In this document: positions 33,631-43,081 of the stretch, one piece after another | Numbering within the stretch: position 1 is the stretch's first letter | Layout of the letters: the number at the start of each line of letters is the position of its first letter | Source: an uncultured Oscillospiraceae bacterium | GTDB taxonomy: Bacteria; Bacillota; Clostridia; Oscillospirales; Oscillospiraceae | NCBI GenBank assembly: GCA_949878425.1 | Contig: CATLAL010000002.1 | Location: 97,186-161,185 of the forward strand | Length of the DNA stretch: 64,000 nt | Direction: 5' to 3' | Program-made: the position numbers and the translations under genes | The notes under the pieces: model-generated | The model's database searches: none | Told to the model about the DNA's origin: nothing | Seen by the model: the letters and a program-made list of their open reading frames with translations, nothing else

Positions 33631-35199
33631 CTACATCCAGATGGAGAACACCCGCAGCACCTTCTCCAGCACCCGGCCCGGCCACCTGCGCCGCTTCCAC
33701 TGGGCCAGCTCGATCCTGGCGCTGCGGGCCATGATGCCCTCCATATCCCGGAGGATGTCCTTGATCGCCGGAGCGTTGTAGAGCATCACGCCGCACTCGT
33801 AGTGGAGCTGGAAGCTGCGGTAGTCCATGTTGACGGTGCCCACCATGGCGGCCTCGCCGTCCGCCACAAAGCTCTTGAGGTGGAGAAAGCCGGGGGTAAA
33901 CTCGTAGAGCTTCACCCCGTGGCGCAGCAGCCGCTCGTAGTGGGACCGGGCCACGATATAGGTGTACTTGTGGTCCGGAATTCCCGGCAGCAGCAGGCGC
34001 ACGTCCACGCCGCCGTCCGCCGCCATGCACAGGGCCCGGACCATGCTGTCCTCCACCGCAAAATAGGGGGTGGTCAGCCAGATATACTCCCGGGCATTGC
34101 TGATGCTGTGGAAGTACAGATCCTCCGCCGGGTTGTCCGGGTTGTTGATGGGTCCGTCGGCAAAGGGCTGGCAGAAGCCGGCCGTCTGGTCCCGGGGGAC
34201 CCGCCGCAGGTCCGGGAGGCGATAGAAGTCGTGGCCCCGGTCCAGCCGGCTCCCCAGCATCTCCCACATGTGGATGAACTGCCGGGTGAGGCCCCAGACG
34301 CCGGGGCCCTCCAGGCGGATGCCGCCGTCCTTCCACTCGCCGAAGCGGATGAGGCGTCCCACGTACTCGTCCGCCACGTTGACGCCGCCGGTGTAGGCCC
34401 ACCGCCCGTCCACGCAGAGGATCTTCCGGTGGTCCCGGTAGTTGAAGTACAGCCGGTTCACATAGCGGTGGACGGGGTTGAAAATGCACACCGCGATGCC
34501 CTCCTCCCGCATCCGGGCGATGGTCTCCCCCCGCATGCGGGTGATGTTGCCGAAGTCGTCGAAGATGATCTTGACCTCCACCCCCTGCCGGACCCGCTCA
34601 ATGAGCGTCTCCAGCATCCGGTCCCACAGCTGCCCCTCCGCCAGGATGAAATACTCCAGGAAGATGAAGCGCTCCGCCTGCTTCATCCGCTCCAGCGCGT
34701 CGCCGAACAATGCCGCGCCGGAGGGGAAGTAGACGCAGTCCGTATCCCGGCAGAGGAGAAAATCCCGCTTCTCCAGCCGGGCAGCGGCCCGCCGCCACCC
34801 GGGCAGCTCCCCGCTCAGCTCCTCCAGCGCGGCCTGGGAGGCCTGCCGCTCCCGTTCCTGCACGTCCGGAGGCCGCACCGGCAAAAGGTCCAGCCGCTTG
34901 CTCTGGATGTTTCCGCCCCAGAGCAGGTAGAGGATCATCCCCCCCACCGGCAGGGCCACCACCAGCAGCGTCCAGGCCAGCTTGTAGCTGGCGCTGGCGG
35001 GACTGGACTGGATGTTGATGGCTACCGCGATGGCCGCCGCCTGGAGCAGGCCGAAGGCAATGGCGGCGTGAAGCTGGAGAAGGTAGGTCAGCAGCATCAC
35101 CGCGCCGATGTTCAGCAGCAGCAGCGCCGCCGCCAGGGCCATGCGAAGCGTGGCGGAGATGCGCCGCTCGGTGGTCTGTTTGACTGGGTGCTTTTTCAC
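33631..35199 (-). CDS. cls: Cardiolipin synthase (phospholipase D family)
   Basis: 522 residues from GTG 35199 behind AACGAAAGGAGCTC. Two N-terminal transmembrane helices (about 20-40 and 60-95) are followed by two PLD catalytic motifs: HRKILCVDGRWAYTGG (about 253) and HLKSFVADGEAAMVGTVN (about 434). The enzyme joins two phosphatidylglycerol molecules into cardiolipin at the membrane. The layout and length match bacterial Cls. It is monocistronic; an R5 repeat lies just past the stop. Confidence 0.94.
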   Translation of the reverse strand: MKKHPVKQTTERRISATLRMALAAALLLLNIGAVMLLTYLLQLHAAIAFGLLQAAAIAVAINIQSSPASASYKLAWTLLVVALPVGGMILYLLWGGNIQSKRLDLLPVRPPDVQERERQASQAALEELSGELPGWRRAAARLEKRDFLLCRDTDCVYFPSGAALFGDALERMKQAERFIFLEYFILAEGQLWDRMLETLIERVRQGVEVKIIFDDFGNITRMRGETIARMREEGIAVCIFNPVHRYVNRLYFNYRDHRKILCVDGRWAYTGGVNVADEYVGRLIRFGEWKDGGIRLEGPGVWGLTRQFIHMWEMLGSRLDRGHDFYRLPDLRRVPRDQTAGFCQPFADGPINNPDNPAEDLYFHSISNAREYIWLTTPYFAVEDSMVRALCMAADGGVDVRLLLPGIPDHKYTYIVARSHYERLLRHGVKLYEFTPGFLHLKSFVADGEAAMVGTVNMDYRSFQLHYECGVMLYNAPAIKDILRDMEGIMARSARIELAQWKRRRWPGRVLEKVLRVFSIWM

Positions 35200-35271
35200 A
35201 GGGGAGCTCCTTTCGTTGGAGAGGGGATAGATTTTTTCATGAGAATCGATAGGGCGGGAGAGGACGCTTTG

Positions 35272-35290
35272 GCGAGTGCCTATCTATTCG
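35272..35290 (-). repeat. R4 motif, copy ii, in the cls-pncB gap
   Basis: On the minus strand GAATAGATAGGCACTCGC, also found at 26026 and 43953. The surrounding 250-base gap (35200-35448) holds GC-rich palindromes such as GGGGGCTTCCGCCCCC and no gene. Confidence 0.5.
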
Positions 35291-35448
35291 GCAGCGCCGG
35301 GGGTCCCTTTGCCACCAGCGGCAAGGGAACCAGAACGCCGTTGGGGGCTTCCGCCCCCAAGCCCCCGCGTGTTTTTGGGCACTTTTTGCCCGTGCGAAAA
35401 GCACCGCCCACGTCCCGCGGGCCGGGGAGAATCCCCGGAGATGGCTCA

Positions 35449-36897
35449 TCAGCCATTCCGCTCCAGCAGGCCGTGCTTGACATCCCACAGCTTCTGGGAG
35501 AGGTCCACATAGTACCTGTGGGGGTTGTCGAAGCGCTTGACCTCCTCCCACAGCGTCTCCACCTGCGCCGCGCAGTAGCGCCGGATCTCCTCCAGGGAGG
35601 GCAGGTCGTAGACCAGCCGTCCGCCCTGGAAGATGGGAACCTGGAGCTCCTTGGCGGTGAAGTCATAGACCTCCTTGCGCTTCCAGGTGGCGTCCGGGTC
35701 GAAGATGGTGAGGGGCCGGGAGTCGTCCACCGTCTCGTCGTGGACGGTGAGGTAGTCGGCAATGGCCTTTCCGGTGTCGTTGCCGAAGAAGCGGTAGAGC
35801 TTCTTGAAGTGGGGCGTTGTGATCTTGGCCACATTCTCGCTGATCTTGATCTTGGGGAGAATGGAGCCGTCCGGCTCCTCCACCGCCACCAGCTTGTACA
35901 CCCCGCCGAACACCGGCTCGCTCCGGGCGGTGATCAGCCGCTCGCCCACGCCGAAGCAGTCGATCTTCGCGCCCTGGAGGAGCAGGTCCCGGATAAGCTC
36001 CTCGTCCAGGGAGTTGGACGCGGAGATGGTGCAGCTCTCCCAGCCGGCGGCATCCAGCAGCTTCCGGGCCTCCTTGCTCAGGTAGGCGATGTCTCCGGAG
36101 TCCAGGCGGATGCCGCACTTGGTGATACCCAGGGGCCGCAGGACCTCGTTAAAGGCCCGGATGGCGTCGGGTACGCCGCTTTTCAGGGTGTTGTAGGTGT
36201 CCACCAGCAGCACCGCGTTGGTGGGGTAGATCTCGCAGTAGGTCTTAAAGGCCTCGTACTGGCTGGGGAACATCTGCACCCAGGAGTGGGCCATGGTACC
36301 GGCGGCGGGGACGCCGTAGGCCTGGTCGCTGACCGCGCAGGCGGTGCCGTGGACGCCGCCGATGTAGGCCGCCCGGGCCCCCACGATGGCTCCGTCCACC
36401 CCCTGGGCCCGGCGTGAGCCGAACTCCAGCACCGTGCGCCCGTTTGCCGCCCGGACCACCCGGTTGGCCTTGGTGGCGATGAGGCTCTGGTGGTTGAGGC
36501 ACAGCAGGGCGTAGGTCTCCATGAGCTGGGCCTGGGCGGCGGGGGCCCGGACCGTCACCAGGGGCTCGCCGGGGAACACCGGCGTGCCCTCCGGCACGGC
36601 CCAGATATCGCCGGTAAAGCGGAAGGCGCGCAGGTAGTCCAAAAAGTCCTCCTGGAAGAGGTTCTTGCTGCGGAGGTAGGCGATGTCCTCCTCGTCAAAA
36701 TGGAGGTTCTGGATGTACTCCACCAGCTGCTCCAGCCCCGCGGCGATGGCGAAGCCGCCGCCGTCCGGCACCCGGCGGAAGAATACGTCAAAATAGGTGA
36801 TGCGCTCCTGCATCCCCCGGCGGAAGTAGCCATTGGCCATGGTCATCTCGTAGAAGTCAAAGAGCATGGTCAGGTTCAGCTTCTCTCTGCGTTCCAT
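35449..36897 (-). CDS. pncB: Nicotinate phosphoribosyltransferase
   Basis: 482 residues from ATG 36897 (ACCGAGG ten bases upstream); an ATG three codons earlier at 36906 has no room for a ribosome site but cannot be excluded. The enzyme makes nicotinate mononucleotide from nicotinate and PRPP for NAD salvage. Typical stretches are MLFDFYEMTMANGYF, VFFRRVPDGGGFAIAAG, EFGSRRAQGVDGA, GTMAHSWVQMF with the phosphorylatable/catalytic histidine, and LLVDTYNTLKSGV with IRLDSGDIAYLS. It is divergent from coaW. Confidence 0.94.
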   Translation of the reverse strand: MERREKLNLTMLFDFYEMTMANGYFRRGMQERITYFDVFFRRVPDGGGFAIAAGLEQLVEYIQNLHFDEEDIAYLRSKNLFQEDFLDYLRAFRFTGDIWAVPEGTPVFPGEPLVTVRAPAAQAQLMETYALLCLNHQSLIATKANRVVRAANGRTVLEFGSRRAQGVDGAIVGARAAYIGGVHGTACAVSDQAYGVPAAGTMAHSWVQMFPSQYEAFKTYCEIYPTNAVLLVDTYNTLKSGVPDAIRAFNEVLRPLGITKCGIRLDSGDIAYLSKEARKLLDAAGWESCTISASNSLDEELIRDLLLQGAKIDCFGVGERLITARSEPVFGGVYKLVAVEEPDGSILPKIKISENVAKITTPHFKKLYRFFGNDTGKAIADYLTVHDETVDDSRPLTIFDPDATWKRKEVYDFTAKELQVPIFQGGRLVYDLPSLEEIRRYCAAQVETLWEEVKRFDNPHRYYVDLSQKLWDVKHGLLERNG

Positions 36898-36931
36898 AGG
36901 CAGCATCCTCGGTTCTTTGGTTATTTTTTAG

Positions 36932-36964
36932 GGGGTGGGACGTCCGCCGGACATCCCACCCCCT
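36932..36964 (-). promoter_or_regulatory. Hairpin in the pncB 5' leader
   Basis: AGGGGGTGGGACGTCCG / CCGGACATCCCACCCCCT, one mismatch; on the minus strand it begins at the first transcribed bases and ends about 35 bases before the start codon. It could stabilise the message or act in control; no U-tract follows, so it is not a simple terminator. Confidence 0.45.
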
Positions 36965-36992
36965 AGTATAATCTTTTTTCCCGAATTTGCAA
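36965..36992 (-). promoter_or_regulatory. Promoter of pncB
   Basis: Minus strand: TTGCAA (36992-36987), 16-base spacer, TATACT (36970-36965). Confidence 0.55.
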
Positions 36993-37000
36993 CGTTAGAA

Positions 37001-37029
37001 TTGACAATTCTTTCCCATTCCTCTAAGAT
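37001..37029 (+). promoter_or_regulatory. Promoter of coaW
   Basis: TTGACA (37001-37006), 17-base spacer, TAAGAT (37024-37029), 57 bases before the coaW start. Confidence 0.65.
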
Positions 37030-37086
37030 AAGATAGCAAAAAAGGGCCCGGCCGACGGGCTATCACTAGACCGGGAGGAAGTTTTT

Positions 37087-37929
37087 ATGTCCATCATCTT
37101 AGGCATCGATATCGGCGGCTCCACCACGAAGATCGTGGGCCTGGGGCAGGACGGCGGCGTGATCGCTATGCGCCGGGTCCAGGCTCAGGACCCCATCACC
37201 TCCCTCTACGGGGCCATGGGCAGCTTTCTCTTCACCAACGGCCTCCAGCTCTGCGACGTCAGCCGCATCGCCCTGACCGGGGTGGGGGCCTCCTACCTGG
37301 AGGGGGATATCTACGGCATTCCCACGGAAACCGTGGAGGAATTCACCGCCGTGGGCGTGGGCGGGCTGGCCCTCAGCGGCCAGGAGCGGGCCGTGGTGGT
37401 CAGCATGGGCACCGGCACCGCCTTCATCTGGGCGGAGAAGGACCGGGAGGTGCGCCACCTGTGCGGCTCCGGCGTAGGCGGCGGAACCCTGGCCGGGCTC
37501 TGCTCCCGGCTGTGCGGCACCCGCAAGTACGACCAGATCGCCAAGCTCATCTCCGGCGGGGACATCGGCAGCATTGACCTGACCGTGGGGGATATCACCC
37601 GCAACACCCACCCCTCTCTGCCCCTGGACATCACCGCCGCCAACTTCGGCAACGTCTCCGACGACGCCGCGCCTGCGGATTTCGCCGCCGGGGTGGCCAA
37701 CATGGTCCTCCAGTCCATCGGCACCACCGCCGTTATGAGCTGCCGGGCCTGCGGCTGCGAGACCGTGGTGCTCACCGGCTTTATGGCCAACCTGCCCACG
37801 GCGGAGAGCTGCTTCGCCCTCTTTACCCGGCTCCACGGCGTCCGCTTCATCATCCCGGCGGACGCCACCTACGCCACCTCCATCGGCGCGGCCCTGTATA
37901 TTAGTTCCGAATTTAAAATTCGGAACTAA
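37087..37929 (+). CDS. coaW: Type II pantothenate kinase
   Basis: 280 residues. Type II PanK is an ASKHA-fold kinase phosphorylating pantothenate, the first step to CoA. The N-terminal phosphate loop GIDIGGSTTKIVG (6-18), the ALTGVGASYL region, and VVSMGTGTAF (about 105-114) with SGVGGGTLAGL are the family hallmarks; length matches Staphylococcus-type CoaW. GGGAGGAAGTTTTT precedes the ATG. The stop codon is embedded in a perfect palindrome that probably ends the transcript. Confidence 0.92.
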   Translation: MSIILGIDIGGSTTKIVGLGQDGGVIAMRRVQAQDPITSLYGAMGSFLFTNGLQLCDVSRIALTGVGASYLEGDIYGIPTETVEEFTAVGVGGLALSGQERAVVVSMGTGTAFIWAEKDREVRHLCGSGVGGGTLAGLCSRLCGTRKYDQIAKLISGGDIGSIDLTVGDITRNTHPSLPLDITAANFGNVSDDAAPADFAAGVANMVLQSIGTTAVMSCRACGCETVVLTGFMANLPTAESCFALFTRLHGVRFIIPADATYATSIGAALYISSEFKIRN

Positions 37930-37930
37930 T
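37900..37930. terminator. Palindrome over the coaW stop codon
   Basis: ATTAGTTCCGAATTT, centre A, AAATTCGGAACTAAT: perfect 15-bp arms that include the TAA stop. Confidence 0.6.
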
Positions 37931-38020
37931 CGACCTGATTTAAGCCGTTTTGCTCGCCGCTGTAGACAACGGCAACCGCAAAACATGGCAGACAAGTACT
38001 TCCGGCCCTTCAGTTCGGAA

Positions 38021-38190
38021 GCATAGTCAACGCAGTTGGAAACGAGTAAAAGCTGGGCTCCGCCCAAACCCGCTGGGGCGTTGCCCCGGACCCCACCGCC
38101 CTTATGATTTTGCACGGCCGCTCGATGTGGCCGTGCAAAATCATAAGGGCGGCCCTGAACTTTACCGCTTTTCAACTGTGGCTACTATAC
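38021..38190. repeat. R2 repeat, copy c (170 bp, longest)
   Basis: Left end GCATAGTCAACGCAGTTGGA-AACGAGTAAAAG. Right end CTTTACCGCTTTTCAACTGT-GGCTACTATAC, inverted counterparts over about 32 bases. The inside has three hairpins, the largest CTTATGATTTTGCACGGCC / GGCCGTGCAAAATCATAAG. The rest of the gap 37930-38208 shows nothing further. Confidence 0.8.
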
Positions 38191-38208
38191 TATCAAGGAG
38201 CGCAGACT

Positions 38209-38922
38209 CTAGCTCATTTTCAGTATCTCCCGCTTCAGCCGGTTAATGATCCGCTTCTCCAGCCGGGAGATATAGGACTGGGAGATGCCCAGCCGGTCGG
38301 CCACCTCCTTCTGGGTCTGCTCCCTGTGGCCGCACAGGCCAAAGCGGAGCACGATAATTTCCCGCTCCCGCTCGGACAGCTTCTCAATGGCGGCATTCAG
38401 GAGCTGGAGGTCCACATCCGCCTCAATGGGGCGCATCACCGTGTCCGCGTCCGTTCCCAGCACGTCGCTGAGGAGCAGCTCGTTGCCGTCCCAATCCGTA
38501 TTCAGCGGCTCGTCCAGGCTCACCTCGTTGCGCTGGGAGGAGCTCTTGCGCAGATGCATGAGGATCTCGTTTTCAATGCACCGGCTGGCGTAGGTGGCCA
38601 GCTTGATATTCTTGTCCGTCTTATAGGTGTTGATGGCCTTGATGAGGCCGATGGTGCCGATGGAGATCAGGTCCTCAATATTGATCCCCGTGTTTTCAAA
38701 GCGCTTGGCTATGTAGACCACCAGCCGCAGATTCCGCTCAATGAGGAGCTGGCGCACCGGCTCCTCCCCGGCGTCCAGGCGGGCCAGGAGGTCCGCCTCC
38801 TCCTCCCGGCTCAGCGGCGGCGGCAGGGTGTCGCTGCCGCCGATGTAGAGGATTTTCCCGGGCCGCATCAGCCCCAGCCGGATCAGAAGCCGGCAGAGCG
38901 CCCGTTTCCACTTACGCAGCAT
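38209..38922 (-). CDS. sigE: Sporulation sigma factor sigma-E
   Basis: 237 residues. Sigma-E directs mother-cell transcription after asymmetric division. An N-terminal pro-sequence (about 1-28, basic and hydrophobic) that SpoIIGA would cleave precedes region 2 ([20 protein letters not shown], then [14 protein letters not shown]) and region 4 with the [23 protein letters not shown]. The gene follows spoIIGA and overlaps it by 11 bases, the conserved Bacillus/Clostridium pair. Confidence 0.96.
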   Translation of the reverse strand: MLRKWKRALCRLLIRLGLMRPGKILYIGGSDTLPPPLSREEEADLLARLDAGEEPVRQLLIERNLRLVVYIAKRFENTGINIEDLISIGTIGLIKAINTYKTDKNIKLATYASRCIENEILMHLRKSSSQRNEVSLDEPLNTDWDGNELLLSDVLGTDADTVMRPIEADVDLQLLNAAIEKLSEREREIIVLRFGLCGHREQTQKEVADRLGISQSYISRLEKRIINRLKREILKMS

Positions 38923-39772
38923 GGCTCTTCTCCTTTCCCCCGCCCCACAGGGCGCTGTAGCCGCCGCCGTCGGACACCGCCGTAGGGGAGAGGGCCACTG
39001 TCAGCCGGCCCAGATTCTCCCCCTCCAGCACCACCCTGTCCGCCTGAAAGCACAGCAGCAGCCCGCAGGACACTCCCACCGCCTGATAGGGCAGCAGCCG
39101 GAAGCGGCCCGCTCCCAGCTCCTCCAGGCACGCCGCCGCGCCAAGGCGCTCCAGGCGGGCCAGTACGGAGCTCTCGTCCTTTGTCCACAGGGGCCCCAGG
39201 GCCTCCCAGTGGGCGGTCAGCACCGGCTCGCCGGTGGCGGCGTCGGTGAGGGTGTGGCCGGTGTCCAGCAGCACCGTCACCGGCGCTTTGCGGCCCCGCA
39301 GCTCCACAGCGCCCCGGCAGAGCTGGCCCGCCACGGCGTGGCGGGCCCCGCCCCGGAACACAACAGACAGCACCACAAAGCAGGTTCCTCCGGCCAGGAA
39401 AAAGATCCGCCAGTCCAGCGCGTCCAGAACCGCCAGCCCCTCTCCCGACTGGAGCAGCCGGCCAAAGGCCAGCAGCGCCCCTCCCATGGTGCACGAGAGC
39501 ATAAAAAACAGCAGAAACTGTCTGAGAAAGGCGCCCTGCCGGCCAAAGGCCAGCCAAACCAGCGCCGCGGCGACAGCCATCTGGGGAAAGAACGCCGCCG
39601 CGGGCCACATCGCCGGCAGGGCGCACACAGCGCCATATGTACCGCCCGCCGCCGCCGCCAGCAGCAGCCGGCTCCTCCGGACGGCCAGCCCGGACAGCCG
39701 GGCCGTCACGTAGAGAGCCAGAGCGTCCGTCAGACAGTTGAGAAAGAACGCCACATCCAGATAAACGATCAT
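38912..39772 (-). CDS. spoIIGA: Sporulation sigma-E factor processing peptidase SpoIIGA
   Basis: 286 residues. About five membrane helices (residues 4-135) precede an aspartic-protease-like domain with the catalytic D170-T-G motif ([12 protein letters not shown]). The protein sits in the forespore-facing septum and, after SpoIIR signalling, cleaves pro-sigma-E, whose gene is next. Start ATG 39772 follows GGGAGGAGGCAAATC. The sequence is very Ala/Gly-rich, in line with the genome. Confidence 0.93.
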   Translation of the reverse strand: MIVYLDVAFFLNCLTDALALYVTARLSGLAVRRSRLLLAAAAGGTYGAVCALPAMWPAAAFFPQMAVAAALVWLAFGRQGAFLRQFLLFFMLSCTMGGALLAFGRLLQSGEGLAVLDALDWRIFFLAGGTCFVVLSVVFRGGARHAVAGQLCRGAVELRGRKAPVTVLLDTGHTLTDAATGEPVLTAHWEALGPLWTKDESSVLARLERLGAAACLEELGAGRFRLLPYQAVGVSCGLLLCFQADRVVLEGENLGRLTVALSPTAVSDGGGYSALWGGGKEKSHAA

Positions 39773-39903
39773 GATTTGCCTCCTCCCTTGGGACAGGACT
39801 AAGTATAGTCCCGTCCTGGGGAGAATCCTGTCATTTCCTTGTCCCTCCCTGGCGGTATCTCTTCTTTTTCTTGCGCGGAGCGATTGGTACAGGCTCTAAA
39901 GAC

Positions 39904-39937
39904 GCGGGCCCCCGGGAAGTCTCTCCCGGGGGCCCGC
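39904..39937 (-). terminator. Terminator between the 963-residue secreted protein gene and spoIIGA
   Basis: GCGGGCCCCCGGGA, AGTCTC loop, TCCCGGGGGCCCGC: perfect 14-bp stem, 25 bases beyond the stop of the upstream minus-strand gene. Confidence 0.75.
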
Positions 39938-39962
39938 TTTGTGGCTTTTGAAAGAACCCGCG

Positions 39963-42854
39963 TCACGGGGTGTAGTGCGCAGAGGTATCGATGGTGACGG
40001 TCCTGGTGGCGCCGTCCCAGCCCACGCCGAAGTCAAAGAGCTGACCGATATCCCGGAGCTTGAAGTAGTTGTTGCCGCCGATGTTGTAGGCGGTAAAGGA
40101 CACCTCCCGTCCGTCCACCAGGAGCTTGGAGCCGGTGGGCACGGCGGACTGGCTGCCCGAGCCCTTGGCGCTCATCTCCCCGCCCACGGCGGTGTAGCGC
40201 CGGCCGGAGGTCAGCGTGATGGTCTTGCTGGCGCTGTCCCAGCCCACCTCGAACTGCCTGGCCGTGCCGTTCAGGACAAACGCCAGGTCCCGGAGCTTGA
40301 AGTAGTTGTTGCCGCCGATGTTGTAGGCGTCGAAGGCCACCTGCTCCCCGTTGACCAGCACCGTGGCGGAGGTGGGGGTGGCGGAGACGGAGGAGGTATT
40401 GGGGGTGCTGGGGGTGTTGGAGCTGCCGGAGGAGGCGGAGGCGGCGTTGCCGGGCAGCATCACGCCGTCCATCACCTTGCGGAAGGACGCGGCGATCTCC
40501 TCCTCGCCCCCCGGACCCGTGCGGCAGGGGAGGCTGCCCACGTCGCCGATGGCCCACAGGCTGCCGTCCGCCTTCTGGACGATCAGGGTCTCCCGCTTCG
40601 CGTAGACGGCCACCGCGTTGTCAATGTCCACCTTGCGGGGCTTGCTCTGGTAGTATACGGGGGACTCGGACCTCCAGTTCAAATCCGCATACTCCTCCAC
40701 ATACACTCCCTCGCTGTCCGGGTTCTGGTAGCCCAGCGCCCAGGAGTCCTTTTTCCCACAGGATCCCCAGCTGTAGAGCTCGCCGCTGGCGGTCAGGGCG
40801 TAGCGCAGATTCTCAAAGGGCGAAGCCTCATAGGACCACGCGCCCACCACGTTGTCCAGCAGCTTGACAGGGGCGAAGGCGTCCTCTCCGGTGCCGTTGC
40901 CCACGCTCCACTTGATGCCCCAGGTCCACAGGGAGCCGTCGGTCTTGATGGCCATGCCGCCGGTGACGTAGGCCACACCGTCCATGATCTTGCCCATGGT
41001 CTTGCCGCCCCGGCCCTGGTTCCGGCCCAGCATGGGATCCGGCAGGTTGGGCAGCTCGTCCTCCGCCCAGGACCAGAGGGAGCCGTCGTTTTTCAGGATG
41101 TAGTAGTACTCCCCGGCGTACCAGGAGTATCCGGCATAGATCTGCTTGACATCGCTGGCGACCTGTTCGTCATAGTGCCAGGCTGTGCCGTCCTTTTTCA
41201 GCACGAGGCCCCGGGTCCGGCTGATCTCCTCCACGTTGGTATCGTCCGCAAAAATGTATTGGAGGTCCGCGGGATTGTCCAGCATCTCCAGCGTGCCGTC
41301 GGCCTTGAGCAGGTAGCCCTGCCCGTTTGACCAGATGGCTGCCGCCTTATACCCGGCGCCCATGTCGGTGGGCTCGTAGCTGGTCCCGTTGGAGCCGTAG
41401 TAATCGTGGTTCTCCCAGACCCTCAGGGTGCCGTCCGCCATCACCGCGCCCCACCGGTCAAAGGTCATGTTCTGGTCGCTGACAACGCCGCTCCACCGGC
41501 CGCCGGCGGAGGGGGTCTCCGGGTTGACGGGGGTGCTTGGCGTGGAGGGGGTCTCCGGTGTGGAGGGGGCCTCGGAGGTCCCGCCCTGGCCCGCCGGGTG
41601 GGCGGCGACGCCGCTGCCGTTCAGGGTGTAGAAGGTGGGCGCGGAGTTGTTGGTGACATACCAGACTACCCCGCCGTCATAGGGGATGGGCTGGCAGTCG
41701 GAGAGGGGGGCCGTGGCGGTCTGGACCTGGCCGGGCTGGCCGTCCTCGCCGTAGGCCAGGTAGTAGAGGGTGTCAGTGCCCTTGCCGTTCCAGAGCATGT
41801 AGCCGCCCTGGAGGCCCGTGGGGGCCAGCATTGGGGCGGAGCAGGCGATGTTGGGCCCCACCGCGGCCTGCCAGCTCCTGCCGGTGGCCTTGTCCATGTA
41901 GTGGAGGTAGGGGTGGCGGTCCCCGCCGCCGCCCTGGCCGTCGTAGCTGTAGGCAAAGATGTAGTGGGTGGCGGTCTCCGCCAGACCGCCGACGGTGGCG
42001 CCAGTGGTGTTGTCACCGGTGGCGCCGGCGAACTCCTGCATCACGCCGTTGCTGCACCAGGCGCCGTAGCCGCTGCCGGAGAACTTGCCGGTGCCGGCGT
42101 TGGCGTAGTAGCGCGTGAAGTTGACGCCCCGGGGATAGGCGTCGCCGTGGTCCAGAGCGACGATATAGCCGTCCTCGTCAATGAGGATGAACTGGTTGAA
42201 AGAGTGGCTGACATAGCCGTAGTCCGCGTTCATGACCTCGTAGTAGGAGTCGGTGATGGTCATGTCGCTCTCCCGGACGGCCATGGTGACGTTGGCCTGG
42301 TGGTTCAGGCCGTCTCTGGGGGAGGTATACATCTCGTGGCAGGTACGGATGTAGAGATACCCGCCGTACTCGTCGCAGCGGAGGGAACCGGCGTCAAAGG
42401 GCACCGTGGTGTTGGCCCCGCAGAGGCTGGCCTGGCCCTGGCGCTGCCAGTCCTTGGAGTACTTGACCACCCGGATGACCTCGGTGGCGTCGCTCTGGCT
42501 GGGATTGGCCTGGCCGAAGATCAGGTAGTTGGCGTCGCCGCCCGCGTAGAAGCCGCCCCAGATGGACAGCTCCATGGGGACGGTGCGGCTGCTCTGGAGC
42601 CGGAAGGCGCTGTCGTAGTCCTCCACCACGATAGAGCTGTTGATGTACTCCACCCGGGTCAGGCCGCCGGAGGGATTGGCGTAGAGGTAGGACTTCACCG
42701 TGTCGCTCCAGCGGGAGTAGTCCTGGGCGTTGATGTTGCTGGAGACGGCGGGCTGGTCCGCCGCCCGGGCCGCCGGAACCAGGCTGAGGGCCATTGTCAG
42801 GCACAGCGCCCAACTCAGGACCCGCCGCAGGGACAGGAAACGCTGTTGCTTCAT
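39963..42854 (-). CDS. Large secreted protein with RCC1-like repeats and copper-amine-oxidase-N-type repeats
   Basis: 963 residues from ATG 42854 behind AAGGAGGAACC. A signal peptide (VLSWALCLTMALSLVPAARA) is followed by a WG/beta-propeller-like region (about 35-420), then a Pro/Ser/Thr spacer of TPSTPVNPETPS type (about 430-450). Next come RCC1-type units with repeated GSLWSWAED, DGSLWTWGIKW and SGELYSWGS (about 470-800), and another P/S/T spacer. Last are two copies of the stalk domain of copper amine oxidase N-termini (about 830-893 and 905-960), each with AYNIGGNNYFKLRD and a GWDxAxxTxT end. The C-terminal copies are common cell-surface modules in Firmicutes. The function is unknown; a surface-bound binding protein is an inference. 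Confidence 0.85.
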   Translation of the reverse strand: MKQQRFLSLRRVLSWALCLTMALSLVPAARAADQPAVSSNINAQDYSRWSDTVKSYLYANPSGGLTRVEYINSSIVVEDYDSAFRLQSSRTVPMELSIWGGFYAGGDANYLIFGQANPSQSDATEVIRVVKYSKDWQRQGQASLCGANTTVPFDAGSLRCDEYGGYLYIRTCHEMYTSPRDGLNHQANVTMAVRESDMTITDSYYEVMNADYGYVSHSFNQFILIDEDGYIVALDHGDAYPRGVNFTRYYANAGTGKFSGSGYGAWCSNGVMQEFAGATGDNTTGATVGGLAETATHYIFAYSYDGQGGGGDRHPYLHYMDKATGRSWQAAVGPNIACSAPMLAPTGLQGGYMLWNGKGTDTLYYLAYGEDGQPGQVQTATAPLSDCQPIPYDGGVVWYVTNNSAPTFYTLNGSGVAAHPAGQGGTSEAPSTPETPSTPSTPVNPETPSAGGRWSGVVSDQNMTFDRWGAVMADGTLRVWENHDYYGSNGTSYEPTDMGAGYKAAAIWSNGQGYLLKADGTLEMLDNPADLQYIFADDTNVEEISRTRGLVLKKDGTAWHYDEQVASDVKQIYAGYSWYAGEYYYILKNDGSLWSWAEDELPNLPDPMLGRNQGRGGKTMGKIMDGVAYVTGGMAIKTDGSLWTWGIKWSVGNGTGEDAFAPVKLLDNVVGAWSYEASPFENLRYALTASGELYSWGSCGKKDSWALGYQNPDSEGVYVEEYADLNWRSESPVYYQSKPRKVDIDNAVAVYAKRETLIVQKADGSLWAIGDVGSLPCRTGPGGEEEIAASFRKVMDGVMLPGNAASASSGSSNTPSTPNTSSVSATPTSATVLVNGEQVAFDAYNIGGNNYFKLRDLAFVLNGTARQFEVGWDSASKTITLTSGRRYTAVGGEMSAKGSGSQSAVPTGSKLLVDGREVSFTAYNIGGNNYFKLRDIGQLFDFGVGWDGATRTVTIDTSAHYTP

Positions 42855-43081
42855 TGAGGTTCCTCCTTGTAAAATATTGGGATATGCCCCATTATACACC
42901 CCCTGCCGGCAAAAGCAAGTCCCTTTTTCGGACGGACCCGCCGGGGAGAGCGCCGCCAAAAGGGCGAAAATCCCCGGACGCAACCGCCGGTTGTCAGATT
43001 TCCAACACTTTTTGGTGGCGCGGAGACTGCCGGATGTGGTAGACTGTGGCCATCACATCCCTATAAGGAGGACAGCAGACA

